NCBI RefSeq assembly: GCF_003946265.1
Contig: NZ_RHNO01000022.1
Location: 1 to 36,797, forward strand
Source of the DNA: Levilactobacillus yonginensis
Lineage (GTDB): Bacteria > Bacillota > Bacilli > Lactobacillales > Lactobacillaceae
Direction of reading: 5' to 3'
Length of the DNA stretch: 36,797 nt
Shown: positions 8,065 to 15,322 of the stretch, piece by piece
How positions within the stretch are numbered: the stretch's first letter is position 1
Layout of the letters: each line of letters begins with the position of its first letter
Notes under the pieces: generated by a model
Told to the model about the DNA's origin: nothing
The model's database searches: none
The model's input: only the letters and a program-made list of their open reading frames with translations
Position numbers and translations under genes: made by a program

Positions 8065-8877
8065 GTGTATAAGATTATTACCAGCGATTTAGATGAGACG
8101 CTCTTACGTAAGGACGGCAGTATTTCGCAACAAAATATTGACGCGATTGCCCAGGCTACGGCCCGCGGGGTGAAATTTGTGCCGAACACCGGCCGTAACT
8201 TCCTAACTGTCCAGCCGTTGTTGAAACAGCTTGGATTGGCTCAGCAGGCCGGTGAGTATGTGATTTCCTTCAATGGTGGGGCTGTGATTGAGAACCAAGG
8301 TAATCGGGTCGTTCTAAGCAATGAGATGCCTTACGCGGAGGCCAAGCGGGTCTTTGAACTCTTCACGGAGTTCGATGTGGACGTTCACGTGTATACGCTG
8401 GACCACCTTTACATTTACCGACCACGGGAAGATGACGAGGCTTATTTACAAACGCGTGGGGTGGCCTTCACCGAATTTGACGGGAATTTCAGCCAATTTA
8501 AGGATGATCACGTGATGAAGGTGATTGCCATGAATCCTGATATGACCGTACGTCGAGCAGCTAATGATCGGATTCAAGCGGAATTTGCGGATATCAATAC
8601 GGCTTATTCCTCAGGAATTTACATCGAAGTGAACCATGGTGGAGTGGATAAGGGCAATGCCATCCTAGAACTGGGTGAGCAACTCGGTGTTTCAGCTGAT
8701 GAGATCATGGCCATCGGGGATAACGACAACGACTTACCAATGCTACGCAAAGTTGGGTTGCCGGTCTCCGTCCAGAATGGAATCCCAGCGGTCAAAGAGG
8801 TGGCAACTTACGTGACGCCGCATGATTATGAGTGCGGGGTGGCCGATGCCATCAATAAATTTGTATTGAATAACTAA
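8065..8877 (+). CDS. Cof-type HAD-superfamily phosphatase
   Basis: A 270-residue cytosolic protein. The start GTG 8065 is preferred because GGAGG (8052-8056) sits 8 bases upstream and the protein then opens with VYKIITSDLDETLL, as Cof/YidA family members do; frames running back to 7918 add an unrelated extension. Motif I is D8-L-D10-E-T (nucleophile and acid/base Asp). Motif II Ser/Thr is within the FNGG region. Motifs III and IV are K(G)NA and IGDNDNDLPML near the C-terminus (Mg2+ ligands). A type IIB cap domain lies between. Family members dephosphorylate sugar phosphates, FMN or PLP; the substrate cannot be read from sequence. It ends in its own terminator. Confidence 0.88.
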   Translation: MYKIITSDLDETLLRKDGSISQQNIDAIAQATARGVKFVPNTGRNFLTVQPLLKQLGLAQQAGEYVISFNGGAVIENQGNRVVLSNEMPYAEAKRVFELFTEFDVDVHVYTLDHLYIYRPREDDEAYLQTRGVAFTEFDGNFSQFKDDHVMKVIAMNPDMTVRRAANDRIQAEFADINTAYSSGIYIEVNHGGVDKGNAILELGEQLGVSADEIMAIGDNDNDLPMLRKVGLPVSVQNGIPAVKEVATYVTPHDYECGVADAINKFVLNN

Positions 8878-8882
8878 TTACG

Positions 8883-8920
8883 AAAGTGGTCGTCTTCCTG
8901 ATGAAGGCGGCCATTTTGAT
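8883..8920 (+). terminator. Terminator after the HAD phosphatase gene
   Basis: A 15-bp stem (8883-8897 with 8903-8917, three G-U pairs) around loop CTGAT, with the T-rich 3' arm ending CATTTTG. Confidence 0.7.
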
Positions 8921-9011
8921 TATCTCAAGGAAGGTGGGAAGTGGTTCAAAATTAGTTTTAGCTGTTGCAGCAAGGACATTAACGTACAAATTAGACAGTC
9001 TAGTAGGTCTT

Positions 9012-9065
9012 CCGCCCAGATATGGACTGGAAGGTGCGGACGTGTCTGACCCCATATCTGGCGAC
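9012..9065 (-). repeat. Short relative of the structured element (D1)
   Basis: CCAGATATGG (9016-9025) and CCATATCTGG (9052-9061) form a perfect 10-bp inverted repeat. The left part, 9017-9042, is nearly identical to 28690-28716 (one substitution and one single-base gap). Both read CGTCCGCACC...TTCCAG on the minus strand, which looks like the 3' part of an element whose inner hairpins are deleted here. Confidence 0.55.
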
Positions 9066-9160
9066 CTCTCGGCTTATACAGTGAAACATGCTGTCATCAG
9101 TTAGCTCGAAAAAAACTCGCGTAAAGTTTTGAGGCAATCCTTCTATAACGTTATCAAAAC

Positions 9161-9338
9161 CGGAGGTGGCCAGGAGTGTAGCCAGCCGTGAAAGTGGTGT
9201 TAGCTGGCGATTTTTTTGCCGGCTTACAGCACGGGCGACTTTGGAGACAGGTGGGTTGTCCTGGCTTCAAATCGAGCGAGAAGCCCGCTTTTTGGCTGAA
9301 GCGTCCCCACAGCAGGCGGAATCCCTGGCCACCGGAGT
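9161..9338 (+). repeat. Structured GC-rich element, copy C
   Basis: The closing stem is GGTGGCCAGG (9165-9174) with CCTGGCCACC (9324-9333). P2 is GTTAGCTGGC (9199-9208) with GCCGGCTTAC (9218-9227), keeping the same T-T mismatch as copy A while the rest of the stem covaries. P3 is TTTGGAGACAGG (9240-9251) with CCTGGCTTCAAA (9260-9271). The GTCCCCACAGC block is at 9303-9313. A weak hairpin (TGATTCA 9340-9346 with TGAATCA 9367-9373) followed by six T at 9381-9386 could terminate a transcript. With D1 it fills the gene-free stretch 8921-9398. Confidence 0.75.
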
Positions 9339-9398
9339 GTGATTCATTCAGCAATAAATACGGAACTGAATCAGCTAATATTTTTTCGAGCATCCCTC

Positions 9399-9448
9399 TT
9401 GTTATTTAAAAGTTTCGATGTTATAGTGTAATAGTAGAATAGAACACT
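9399..9448 (+). promoter_or_regulatory. Promoter with YtrA-type operator
   Basis: TTGTTA (9399-9404) and TATAGT (9422-9427) with a 17-base spacer. AGTGTA (9425-9430) and AACACT (9443-9448) form a widely spaced inverted repeat overlapping the -10 box and transcription start, of the kind bound by YtrA-subfamily GntR repressors. This suggests self-repression of the 9465-11338 operon. Confidence 0.65.
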
Positions 9449-9464
9449 AGGGAGGCGAAACAAA

Positions 9465-9839
9465 ATGCAATTTGATGATAAAGTGCCAATTTACTATCAA
9501 ATCAAAAACCATATTTATCATGAAATGATGACTGGTCAGTTAGCGGCCGGCGCCAAGTTACCGGCTGTACGCCAACTAGCTGTCGATCTGACGGTCAACG
9601 TCAATACGGTTCAACGTGCGCTCGGGGAAATGATCCAAGAAGGCACCATTGAATCGCAACGGGGGAAGGGAAATTTTGTGACAACGGATACCACACGAAT
9701 CGCACAATTAAAGGAGCAATTAGTCGTGGAACAACTTGAACGAGTTTACCAACAATTACATGCTTTGAACCTATCGGATGACGAAATTATCACCAGTTTG
9801 AAGCAATATATTGAGCAGAGGGGGCAGCAACATGACTAA
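9465..9839 (+). CDS. GntR-family regulator, YtrA subfamily
   Basis: A 124-residue DNA-binding protein with GGGAGG at 9450-9455 before ATG 9465. The N-terminal winged helix covers about residues 1-75, with KLPAVRQLAVDLTVNVNTVQRAL as the helix-turn-helix and IESQRGKGNFV as the wing. The short C-terminal helical tail (about 45 residues) lacks an effector domain, which defines the YtrA subfamily. These proteins repress their own operons encoding ABC transporters, usually sensing envelope-active compounds. The stop region overlaps the start of the ATPase gene (cATGACTAA), so the genes are coupled. The operator at 9425-9448 supports autoregulation. The inducer is unknown. Confidence 0.9.
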   Translation: MQFDDKVPIYYQIKNHIYHEMMTGQLAAGAKLPAVRQLAVDLTVNVNTVQRALGEMIQEGTIESQRGKGNFVTTDTTRIAQLKEQLVVEQLERVYQQLHALNLSDDEIITSLKQYIEQRGQQHD

Positions 9840-10542
9840 CGTTTTAGCAATGAACCAGGTCAGTTACAAGCGGAACTTAAAGACAATTTTGCACGACGTT
9901 GATTTGACGCTGGAAACGGGGAAAATCATCGGTTTGTTAGGGGAAAACGGTGCGGGGAAGACGACTTTAATGCGTTTGATCACCGGGAGTGCCAAGGGGA
10001 AAGGGACGGTCGCTGTGAGTGGAGATACGGTCATCGCCAACCGGAAGAGTCATATTAGTTTTTCGGAGCAACTTCATGGATTTTCTAATAGCACCAAGTT
10101 GGATGAAGTCATTGCGTTTTATCAACGCGTATATGCAGATTTTGATCCCAAACAGTTCACAGAACTGTGCACCTTCTTACAGATTGACACGAGCTTAAAG
10201 CTGTCGTCGTTGTCCAAGGGGATGAAGGAAAAGGTCATCATCGCGTTGACGCTGGCCCGTCGGACAAACCTATACTTGCTGGATGAACCGTTCAGTGGTA
10301 TCGACAGTATGAGTCGCAAGAAGATTATCAGCAGTATTATCAAATGGAAACCGGAAAACGCGACGATGGTAATCAGTGATCATTACGTTTCGGAAATTGC
10401 ACCGATTTTAGACGAAATCGTCATTGTTAAGGACCAAACCATTTACACCCACAGACCAGCGGATAGCGTGCGGGAAGAGTTTGGCGTAGGGATTGAAGCG
10501 TACTACGAGAGCTTATATGAGGGGGGCGTTCAGCATGACTAG
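9832..10542 (+). CDS. ABC transporter ATP-binding protein
   Basis: A 236-residue ATPase. The start is ATG 9832, overlapping the regulator's stop, with GAGGGGG just upstream; the frame from 9811 runs inside the regulator. Visible motifs are Walker A GENGAGKTT (about residues 39-47), a signature LSKGMKEK instead of LSGGQ, Walker B LYLLDEPFSGID and the H-loop ISDH. The LSKGMKEK signature is usual for the small YtrB/BcrA-like export ATPases. It pairs with the permease that follows, overlapping it by 8 bases, in a GntR-controlled operon. A role in export or envelope-stress response is likely; the substrate is unknown. Confidence 0.9.
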   Translation: MTNVLAMNQVSYKRNLKTILHDVDLTLETGKIIGLLGENGAGKTTLMRLITGSAKGKGTVAVSGDTVIANRKSHISFSEQLHGFSNSTKLDEVIAFYQRVYADFDPKQFTELCTFLQIDTSLKLSSLSKGMKEKVIIALTLARRTNLYLLDEPFSGIDSMSRKKIISSIIKWKPENATMVISDHYVSEIAPILDEIVIVKDQTIYTHRPADSVREEFGVGIEAYYESLYEGGVQHD

Positions 10543-11338
10543 TTTTGGGACGATGTTTCGCGCGTTAAACAGAAATAAATTTAGTTTGATCAACCAAATT
10601 TTCTTGGTTGAATTGTTGGCCGTCGTTGTGAGTTCACTCTGGACGTTAGTAACGGGTCATTTTAGTAGCATGACGCTATTCTATAGCTTCATCAGTTGGG
10701 GTTCCATTGCCTGGTGGGTGGCGTTCATTCTGCTCTCACGAAAGAATGAACAGACCTTCATGCAGGACACATACCGGTTAGTTCCTATTGGGGATGGGGG
10801 CTTTTACGGGGCAAACGTTCTGTCATCACTAGTTGAATTACTGTACTTCAGTGTGGTTCAAGCGGTGGTTCTGGTCATCACGATGCTCATTGGTGGTATG
10901 GGGAATGTCGACAGTGATATGCACGCCTTCCTGAATGGGTTCTTCGATGGTTCTGGTTGGCACGCCGCTTTGTCGGGGATGCCTGCTAATTGGCCATGGC
11001 TCTTCCTGGGAATGGTGATCGTTGCCTTAGGCATTTTGCTGCTAGTTTGGACGACGATTACCCTGATTCACTTCCTGACGAGTGTGATCAGTAACTTCCT
11101 GCCACGCGGCCGGCAACGGGTTGTCTTAGTAATCCTCTATATCGTGGTCATCTGGTTGGTTACACGGATTATAAGTCTGTTGGTCATGTTATACACCAAG
11201 TACACGTCTGGTTTTGTTGGCGCTCATGTGGCCAGTCAAATTTACCTGGCCGCCGGTGCCATCGTAATTCTGCTGGTGCTAGAAGTCGTTGCCAACATCT
11301 TCTTGTTGAAGAAGTGGGTTGAAACACAGGCTAACTAG
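10535..11338 (+). CDS. ABC transporter permease
   Basis: A 267-residue membrane protein. ATG 10535 is chosen (GAGGGGGG at 10520-10526); it overlaps the end of the ATPase gene in the same cATGACTA arrangement seen at the ATPase start. About six hydrophobic segments are visible, for example QIFLVELLAVVVSSLWTLV, LVELLYFSVVQAVVLVITMLI and VVLVILYIVVIWLVTRIISLLVML, with a large outside-type loop around residues 135-160. It has no recognisable binding motif. By context it is the membrane half of the YtrA-type ABC exporter. The family is poorly conserved in sequence, so the assignment rests on topology and operon position. Confidence 0.8.
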   Translation: MTSFGTMFRALNRNKFSLINQIFLVELLAVVVSSLWTLVTGHFSSMTLFYSFISWGSIAWWVAFILLSRKNEQTFMQDTYRLVPIGDGGFYGANVLSSLVELLYFSVVQAVVLVITMLIGGMGNVDSDMHAFLNGFFDGSGWHAALSGMPANWPWLFLGMVIVALGILLLVWTTITLIHFLTSVISNFLPRGRQRVVLVILYIVVIWLVTRIISLLVMLYTKYTSGFVGAHVASQIYLAAGAIVILLVLEVVANIFLLKKWVETQAN

Positions 11339-11370
11339 CCACCATTATTTAGAAATAGCTATTGTAAATA

Positions 11371-11411
11371 GGGCACCAGAGCTTAACCAAGTTGGTTGAG
11401 CTCTGGTGCCC
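11371..11411. terminator. Bidirectional terminator between convergent genes
   Basis: GGGCACCAGAGCT (11371-11383) pairs perfectly with AGCTCTGGTGCCC (11399-11411), with an inner ACCAA/TTGGT stem. It lies between the permease (+) and the ROK repressor (-). T-runs on both sides are short (TTATT; TATTT). Confidence 0.75.
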
Positions 11412-11426
11412 TTATTGGTGATGATT

Positions 11427-12542
11427 TTACAAACTTTGTAGTTGTTCCCGAATGGCAGGAATGGCTGCACCGATGGCGACGGAGTGGTCGACAACTTTCC
11501 CGAGGTGCAGGTAACCCTCGGTTTCGGGGAAGACGGAAATTTTCCGCAAGCGTTGCTTGATAGCCGTCAGATCCTTTTCGCTTAGGTACTTAGTCAGGAC
11601 ACCGGCAATCACTAGGGGGATGTCGACGAACATGTGGAGGTTGTAGATGGATTCAGCTAAGTAGTCCAGGTACTGTTCGAATCGCTTGGTGACCGTTGGA
11701 TCATTGTGATGCAGGTCTGCGAAGAAGCTCGATAACGTTTCGTTGGGCTGTAGCAGAGAACTCAGTGAACAGTAAGTTTCGATACAACCGCGGCGACCAC
11801 AGTAACAAACCGGGCCGTTCACGCCGTTTAACGTGATATGTTCCATGGTTCCGTTACGGCCGCTAGGACTCTTGAGAATGTGACCGTTGATGATGATGGC
11901 GGTCCCGATGTGTTCCCCAATGGAGAGGAAAATACCGTCCGTGGGGTGTTGCGCGTACTCTGAGCGGGCAACGCAATCGGCATCGTGGTAGAAGGTTACC
12001 GGGAAGGGTAAGTATTGGCCGAAGTTATCGGACTTCATGCCGGTACAGTCCAGAATCTTCCCATAGAGGATGGTCGTGCCGTCGTTTGAAATCAATCCTT
12101 GAATCCCAATACCAACGCCGGAAATTTGATTGAGGCTGAACCCCCGGTCCTTGATCAACGCGAGAATCTGTTCCGTTAATGACTGAGCGTATTGGTCATC
12201 GTTTGCGAACGGGAGATTGATGGTGTGAATCGTCAAAACCTCATTTCTGAGATTTAAGACGGCCATGGTGGCGTAGGTCCGAAAGATTTCGACGCCGACA
12301 CTCAACGTCACGTTGGGGTCGATCGAATAAGCCGTTGCGCGTCGTCCAATGGTGGACTTTAACTGGCCGTTTTTCACAATCAGTTGTTGCTTCGTTAGCT
12401 TTTGTAAATTAGCACTAACGGTGGGCAAACTCAGGCTGAGTTGATCCGCAATATCTTGTTTCGATAATTTTTCATTATCGTAAAGCAGATGATAGATGTC
12501 CGAATAATTTGAGTGTTGAATGGACTGCATGTTGCTGCTCAT
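11427..12542 (-). CDS. ROK-family transcriptional repressor
   Basis: A 371-residue protein from ATG 12542 (AAAGGGG upstream). Residues about 12-60 form a winged helix-turn-helix (LSKQDIADQLSLSLPTVSANLQKL), and residues 78-370 a ROK sugar-kinase-like domain. The ROK zinc motif CYCGRRGCIE is at 246-255, with H235 as the further ligand; the usual GH before it is EH here. Such XylR/NagC-type repressors sense a sugar or sugar phosphate. It is transcribed divergently from the GPH transporter gene, which it very probably controls together with the downstream dehydrogenase and kinase. Its own promoter (TTGACT-18-TGATAA) lies at 12578-12607 on the minus strand. Confidence 0.88.
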   Translation of the reverse strand: MSSNMQSIQHSNYSDIYHLLYDNEKLSKQDIADQLSLSLPTVSANLQKLTKQQLIVKNGQLKSTIGRRATAYSIDPNVTLSVGVEIFRTYATMAVLNLRNEVLTIHTINLPFANDDQYAQSLTEQILALIKDRGFSLNQISGVGIGIQGLISNDGTTILYGKILDCTGMKSDNFGQYLPFPVTFYHDADCVARSEYAQHPTDGIFLSIGEHIGTAIIINGHILKSPSGRNGTMEHITLNGVNGPVCYCGRRGCIETYCSLSSLLQPNETLSSFFADLHHNDPTVTKRFEQYLDYLAESIYNLHMFVDIPLVIAGVLTKYLSEKDLTAIKQRLRKISVFPETEGYLHLGKVVDHSVAIGAAIPAIREQLQSL

Positions 12543-12577
12543 GGTTGGCCCCTTTCTGAGAAGTGATTAGCCCTAGT

Positions 12578-12607
12578 TTATCACAACTGGTCTAAATGGA
12601 AAGTCAA
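12578..12607 (-). promoter_or_regulatory. Promoter of the ROK repressor gene
   Basis: On the minus strand TTGACT (12607-12602) and TGATAA (12583-12578) are 18 bases apart, leaving a leader of about 30 nt. Confidence 0.55.
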
Positions 12608-12619
12608 TTTATAAAATAA

Positions 12620-12633
12620 TGTAACCGTTATCA
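12620..12633 (+). promoter_or_regulatory. Catabolite-responsive (cre) box
   Basis: TGTAACCGTTATCA fits the cre consensus TGWAANCGNTNWCA at every position. It lies just upstream of the repressor's -35 box, in the divergent promoter region. Confidence 0.7.
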
Positions 12634-12845
12634 TAACTCGTTTTACTTAATCAGGTCTTTTGGCAGGATTATTGGCAACTCAGGGCTAAATCAAGGTTGT
12701 TGACGGCCACACTACATTGAAATCGGCTTCACAATCTGAAAAAGTTTAGTAAAGTTTTATCAACGAAAATACTGTTCTGACACTAAATAAAACTGGAAGA
12801 CCACGCCTACTTAAATGTGAAATGGATAATTAAGTCGAAATGCCA

Positions 12846-12874
12846 TTGCCAATGTAACCGATTGCAGATATAAT
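12846..12874 (+). promoter_or_regulatory. Promoter of the GPH transporter with embedded cre-like box
   Basis: TTGCCA (12846-12851) and TATAAT (12869-12874) with 17-base spacing. The spacer contains TGTAACCGATTGCA (12853-12866), one mismatch from the cre consensus, so CcpA binding would block RNA polymerase. TTTATAAAA palindromes near 12610 and 12890 could be ROK repressor sites. The rest of the gene-free stretch 12634-12840 shows nothing clear. Confidence 0.7.
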
Positions 12875-12944
12875 GGCAACTGAATTGATTTTATAAAACG
12901 GGTTTACATAATAGCTCGTCAAAAAAATTTGCGAGGTGTGTCTA

Positions 12945-14372
12945 GTGAGAAAATATATTTCCTACGCGTTAGGGACGTTCGGACACGATGCGTTCTATAA
13001 CACGTTAAGTATTTATTTCATGATGTTCCTGACTAGTCAGCTCTTCACCAACTCAGGTGATGAGAAGATGGTCGGAATCGTCACGATGATGGTGGTTGTG
13101 ATTCGGGTCGGTGAAATTATGTTTGACCCGATGATCGGTGGGATTGTGGATAACACCAACACCCGCTGGGGGAAGTTCCGGCCATGGATCATGATTGGTT
13201 CAGTCGTTGCCGCTATTGGCTTAGTCTTCCTGTTTTCCGATTACTTTGGCTTAGCCTGGAACAGTCCAATCTTCTACTTAGCATTGGTAGCGATTACATT
13301 CCTGATGATCGATGTTTTCTATTCATTTAGTGATATCGCGCTGTGGTCCATGTTGCCAGCTGTGAGCTTGGACAACAAGACGCGGACGAAATTTGGGACT
13401 GCTTCGCGGATTGGGTCAACGTTGGGCGCTCAAATCGTTATCGTCATTATTACGCCAGCAATCCTGCTGTTCTCGCACTGGATCTCCAAGGTACCATTTG
13501 GCCAACAGACTCGTGCCGGGTGGACGGGATACGTTGTGATCGTTGCTCTACTATGTGTCGGCGGTGCCCTGATTACTTGCCTGAACATCAAGGAAGAACA
13601 TAACTTGATTCGGTCTAACGTTAAGCACACCACGGTTTCTGATATCTTCCGGGCTATTGGTCGGAATAAACAGTTGCTTTGGATTGCGGCCTCTTACTTC
13701 CTGTTTGCATTTAGTTACGTGGTCACGAACTCCCTACTGATGTACTACTTCACGTACCGGTTAGGGGACGCGGCCGCTTACACCTGGGTCGGGGTCATCA
13801 CGTGTATCTTAGGGGTTATTTCCGTTTCCCTGTTCCCAGCCCTGGAAGCATTGATTCAACGGAAAGCCATCTACATTGGCGGGATTGCCTTTATGTTGAT
13901 TGGTTACATTATCTTCTTATTTGCCGGTCAAAGTTTGCCCCTTGTTTTGGTAGCGGTGTCATTCTACTTCTTCCCATACCCACTGATTTTCTTGGCCACC
14001 TTGATGACCATTACCGACAGTGTGGAATACGGCCAGCTGGTCAACGGTGTCCGGAACGAGTCAGTTACGTTATCTGTCCGGCCATTGATCGATAAATTAG
14101 CCGGGGCGGCTTCTAACGGAATCGTTGGGATTGTTGCCGTTGTTGCTGGGATGACGGGGAGCACCAAGCCGTCCGAAATTACGGCCGCTGGGGTCTCCCA
14201 ATTCAATATGTTTATGTTCTATATTCCAATCGTTTTATTGATTATCGCTGCATTGATTTTCTACGCCAAGGTCGATTTGACCGAAGCGAAGCATGCTGAA
14301 ATTGTGGCTGAATTGCGCAAGCGCCTGAAGGCTCAACAGTCTCAAAACGCGTCAGCCCAACAAGCTGACTAG
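12945..14372 (+). CDS. GPH-family sugar:cation symporter
   Basis: A 475-residue membrane transporter. GTG 12945 is chosen because GAGG at 12933-12936 is well spaced and the protein then starts VRKYISYALGTFGHDAFY, like other family members. It has twelve hydrophobic segments. DPMIGGIVDNTNTRWGKFRPWIMIG is the conserved loop 2-3 motif of glycoside-pentoside-hexuronide (MelB/XylP type) symporters, and NIKEEHN lies in the central loop. There is no fused IIA domain at the C-terminus, which is a short Ala/Gln-rich tail. It imports a sugar or polyol with H+ or Na+. Divergent from the ROK repressor and followed by polyol-type catabolic genes, it most likely brings in a pentitol or a pentose. Confidence 0.88.
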   Translation: MRKYISYALGTFGHDAFYNTLSIYFMMFLTSQLFTNSGDEKMVGIVTMMVVVIRVGEIMFDPMIGGIVDNTNTRWGKFRPWIMIGSVVAAIGLVFLFSDYFGLAWNSPIFYLALVAITFLMIDVFYSFSDIALWSMLPAVSLDNKTRTKFGTASRIGSTLGAQIVIVIITPAILLFSHWISKVPFGQQTRAGWTGYVVIVALLCVGGALITCLNIKEEHNLIRSNVKHTTVSDIFRAIGRNKQLLWIAASYFLFAFSYVVTNSLLMYYFTYRLGDAAAYTWVGVITCILGVISVSLFPALEALIQRKAIYIGGIAFMLIGYIIFLFAGQSLPLVLVAVSFYFFPYPLIFLATLMTITDSVEYGQLVNGVRNESVTLSVRPLIDKLAGAASNGIVGIVAVVAGMTGSTKPSEITAAGVSQFNMFMFYIPIVLLIIAALIFYAKVDLTEAKHAEIVAELRKRLKAQQSQNASAQQAD

Positions 14373-14387
14373 TTTTTGAGAAATAAA

Positions 14388-14401
14388 TGAAAACGTTGTC
14401 A
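14388..14401 (+). promoter_or_regulatory. cre box upstream of the SDR promoter
   Basis: TGAAAACGTTGTCA matches the cre consensus fully and ends 9 bases before the -35 hexamer of the SDR gene. Confidence 0.75.
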
Positions 14402-14409
14402 AAAAAGTA

Positions 14410-14438
14410 TTGACTTCTAGAACATTTGGAATTATGCT
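14410..14438 (+). promoter_or_regulatory. Promoter of the SDR/kinase genes
   Basis: TTGACT (14410-14415) and TATGCT (14433-14438) with a 17-base spacer. This gives the dehydrogenase and kinase their own strong promoter in addition to any read-through from the transporter gene. Confidence 0.7.
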
Positions 14439-14453
14439 TAATCACGAATTAAA

Positions 14454-14479
14454 GAAAGCCGTTTTACAAAACGTCTTTC
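14454..14479 (+). promoter_or_regulatory. Inverted repeat in the SDR leader
   Basis: GAAAG-C-CGTTTT and AAAACG-T-CTTTC form a near-perfect dyad around AC, about 10 bases after the predicted transcription start. It could be an operator or an mRNA-stabilising hairpin. Confidence 0.45.
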
Positions 14480-14503
14480 GACAAAACTTAGGAGGAATTC
14501 ATC

Positions 14504-15280
14504 ATGGGTATTTTGGATCGCATGCGTCTTGACGGTAAGAAAGCTTACGTCACTGGTGGTGCACAAGGTTTAGGTAAAGCAATGGCAACTGGTTTGGCAG
14601 AAGCTGGTGCTGATGTCGCTATCGTTGATATCAACATCGACAAGGCTAAGGCCACTGCCGAAGAAATTGCTAAGGCTACTGGTCAAAAGGCTATCGCCAT
14701 CAAGACCGATGTTACGGACCCTGAACAAGTTCAAAACATGGTCGACACGGTGGTTAAAGAATTAGGTGGTTTGGATGCTGCCTTCAACAACGCCGGCATG
14801 TGCTTGAACGTACCAGCTGAAGAAATGACATTTGAACAATGGCAAAAGGTGGTTAACTTAAACTTGAACGCCGTCTTCCTGTGCTCCACTGCTGCAGGTC
14901 GTTACATGTTGAAGCAAGGTTCTGGCTCAATCGTCAACACCGCTTCTATGTCAGCCCACATTGTTAACCGGCCACAACCACAATGTTCATACAACTCAAC
15001 CAAGGCTGGGGTTATTCAATTATCCAAGTCATTGGCTATCGAATGGGCCAAGCGTGGCGTTCGTGTTAACACCATGAGCCCAGGTTACATGGGTACCGAC
15101 TTAACGTTGAACTCTCCTGACTTGAAGCCACTTATCAAGACTTGGAATGACTGGGCACCACTTGGTCGTTTAGGTAAGCCAGAAGAATTACAAGGCATGG
15201 CCGTTTACTTAGCTAGCGATACCAGCAGCTTCTCAACTGGTTCCGACTACTTAGTTGATGGTGCCTTCACTGCATGGTAA
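14504..15280 (+). CDS. SDR-family polyol dehydrogenase
   Basis: A 258-residue classical short-chain dehydrogenase; AGGAGG precedes ATG 14504. TGGAQGLGKA (residues 17-26) is the nucleotide-binding turn, with D42 after strand 2 favouring NAD(H). NNAG (95-98) follows, then the catalytic S148/S150, Y163 and K167. The C-terminal TMSPGYMGTDL segment resembles sorbose reductase, arabinitol and related polyol dehydrogenases. Codon choice is strongly biased to those of highly expressed genes (GGT, GCT, AAC, AAG), more so than its neighbours. With a GPH transporter upstream and an FGGY kinase downstream, oxidation of a pentitol to a ketopentose is the best guess; the exact substrate is open. Confidence 0.85.
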   Translation: MGILDRMRLDGKKAYVTGGAQGLGKAMATGLAEAGADVAIVDINIDKAKATAEEIAKATGQKAIAIKTDVTDPEQVQNMVDTVVKELGGLDAAFNNAGMCLNVPAEEMTFEQWQKVVNLNLNAVFLCSTAAGRYMLKQGSGSIVNTASMSAHIVNRPQPQCSYNSTKAGVIQLSKSLAIEWAKRGVRVNTMSPGYMGTDLTLNSPDLKPLIKTWNDWAPLGRLGKPEELQGMAVYLASDTSSFSTGSDYLVDGAFTAW

Positions 15281-15322
15281 ACCGATAGTCACTAACTTTT
15301 AGGAGAAGAGAGGAACGCCGAC

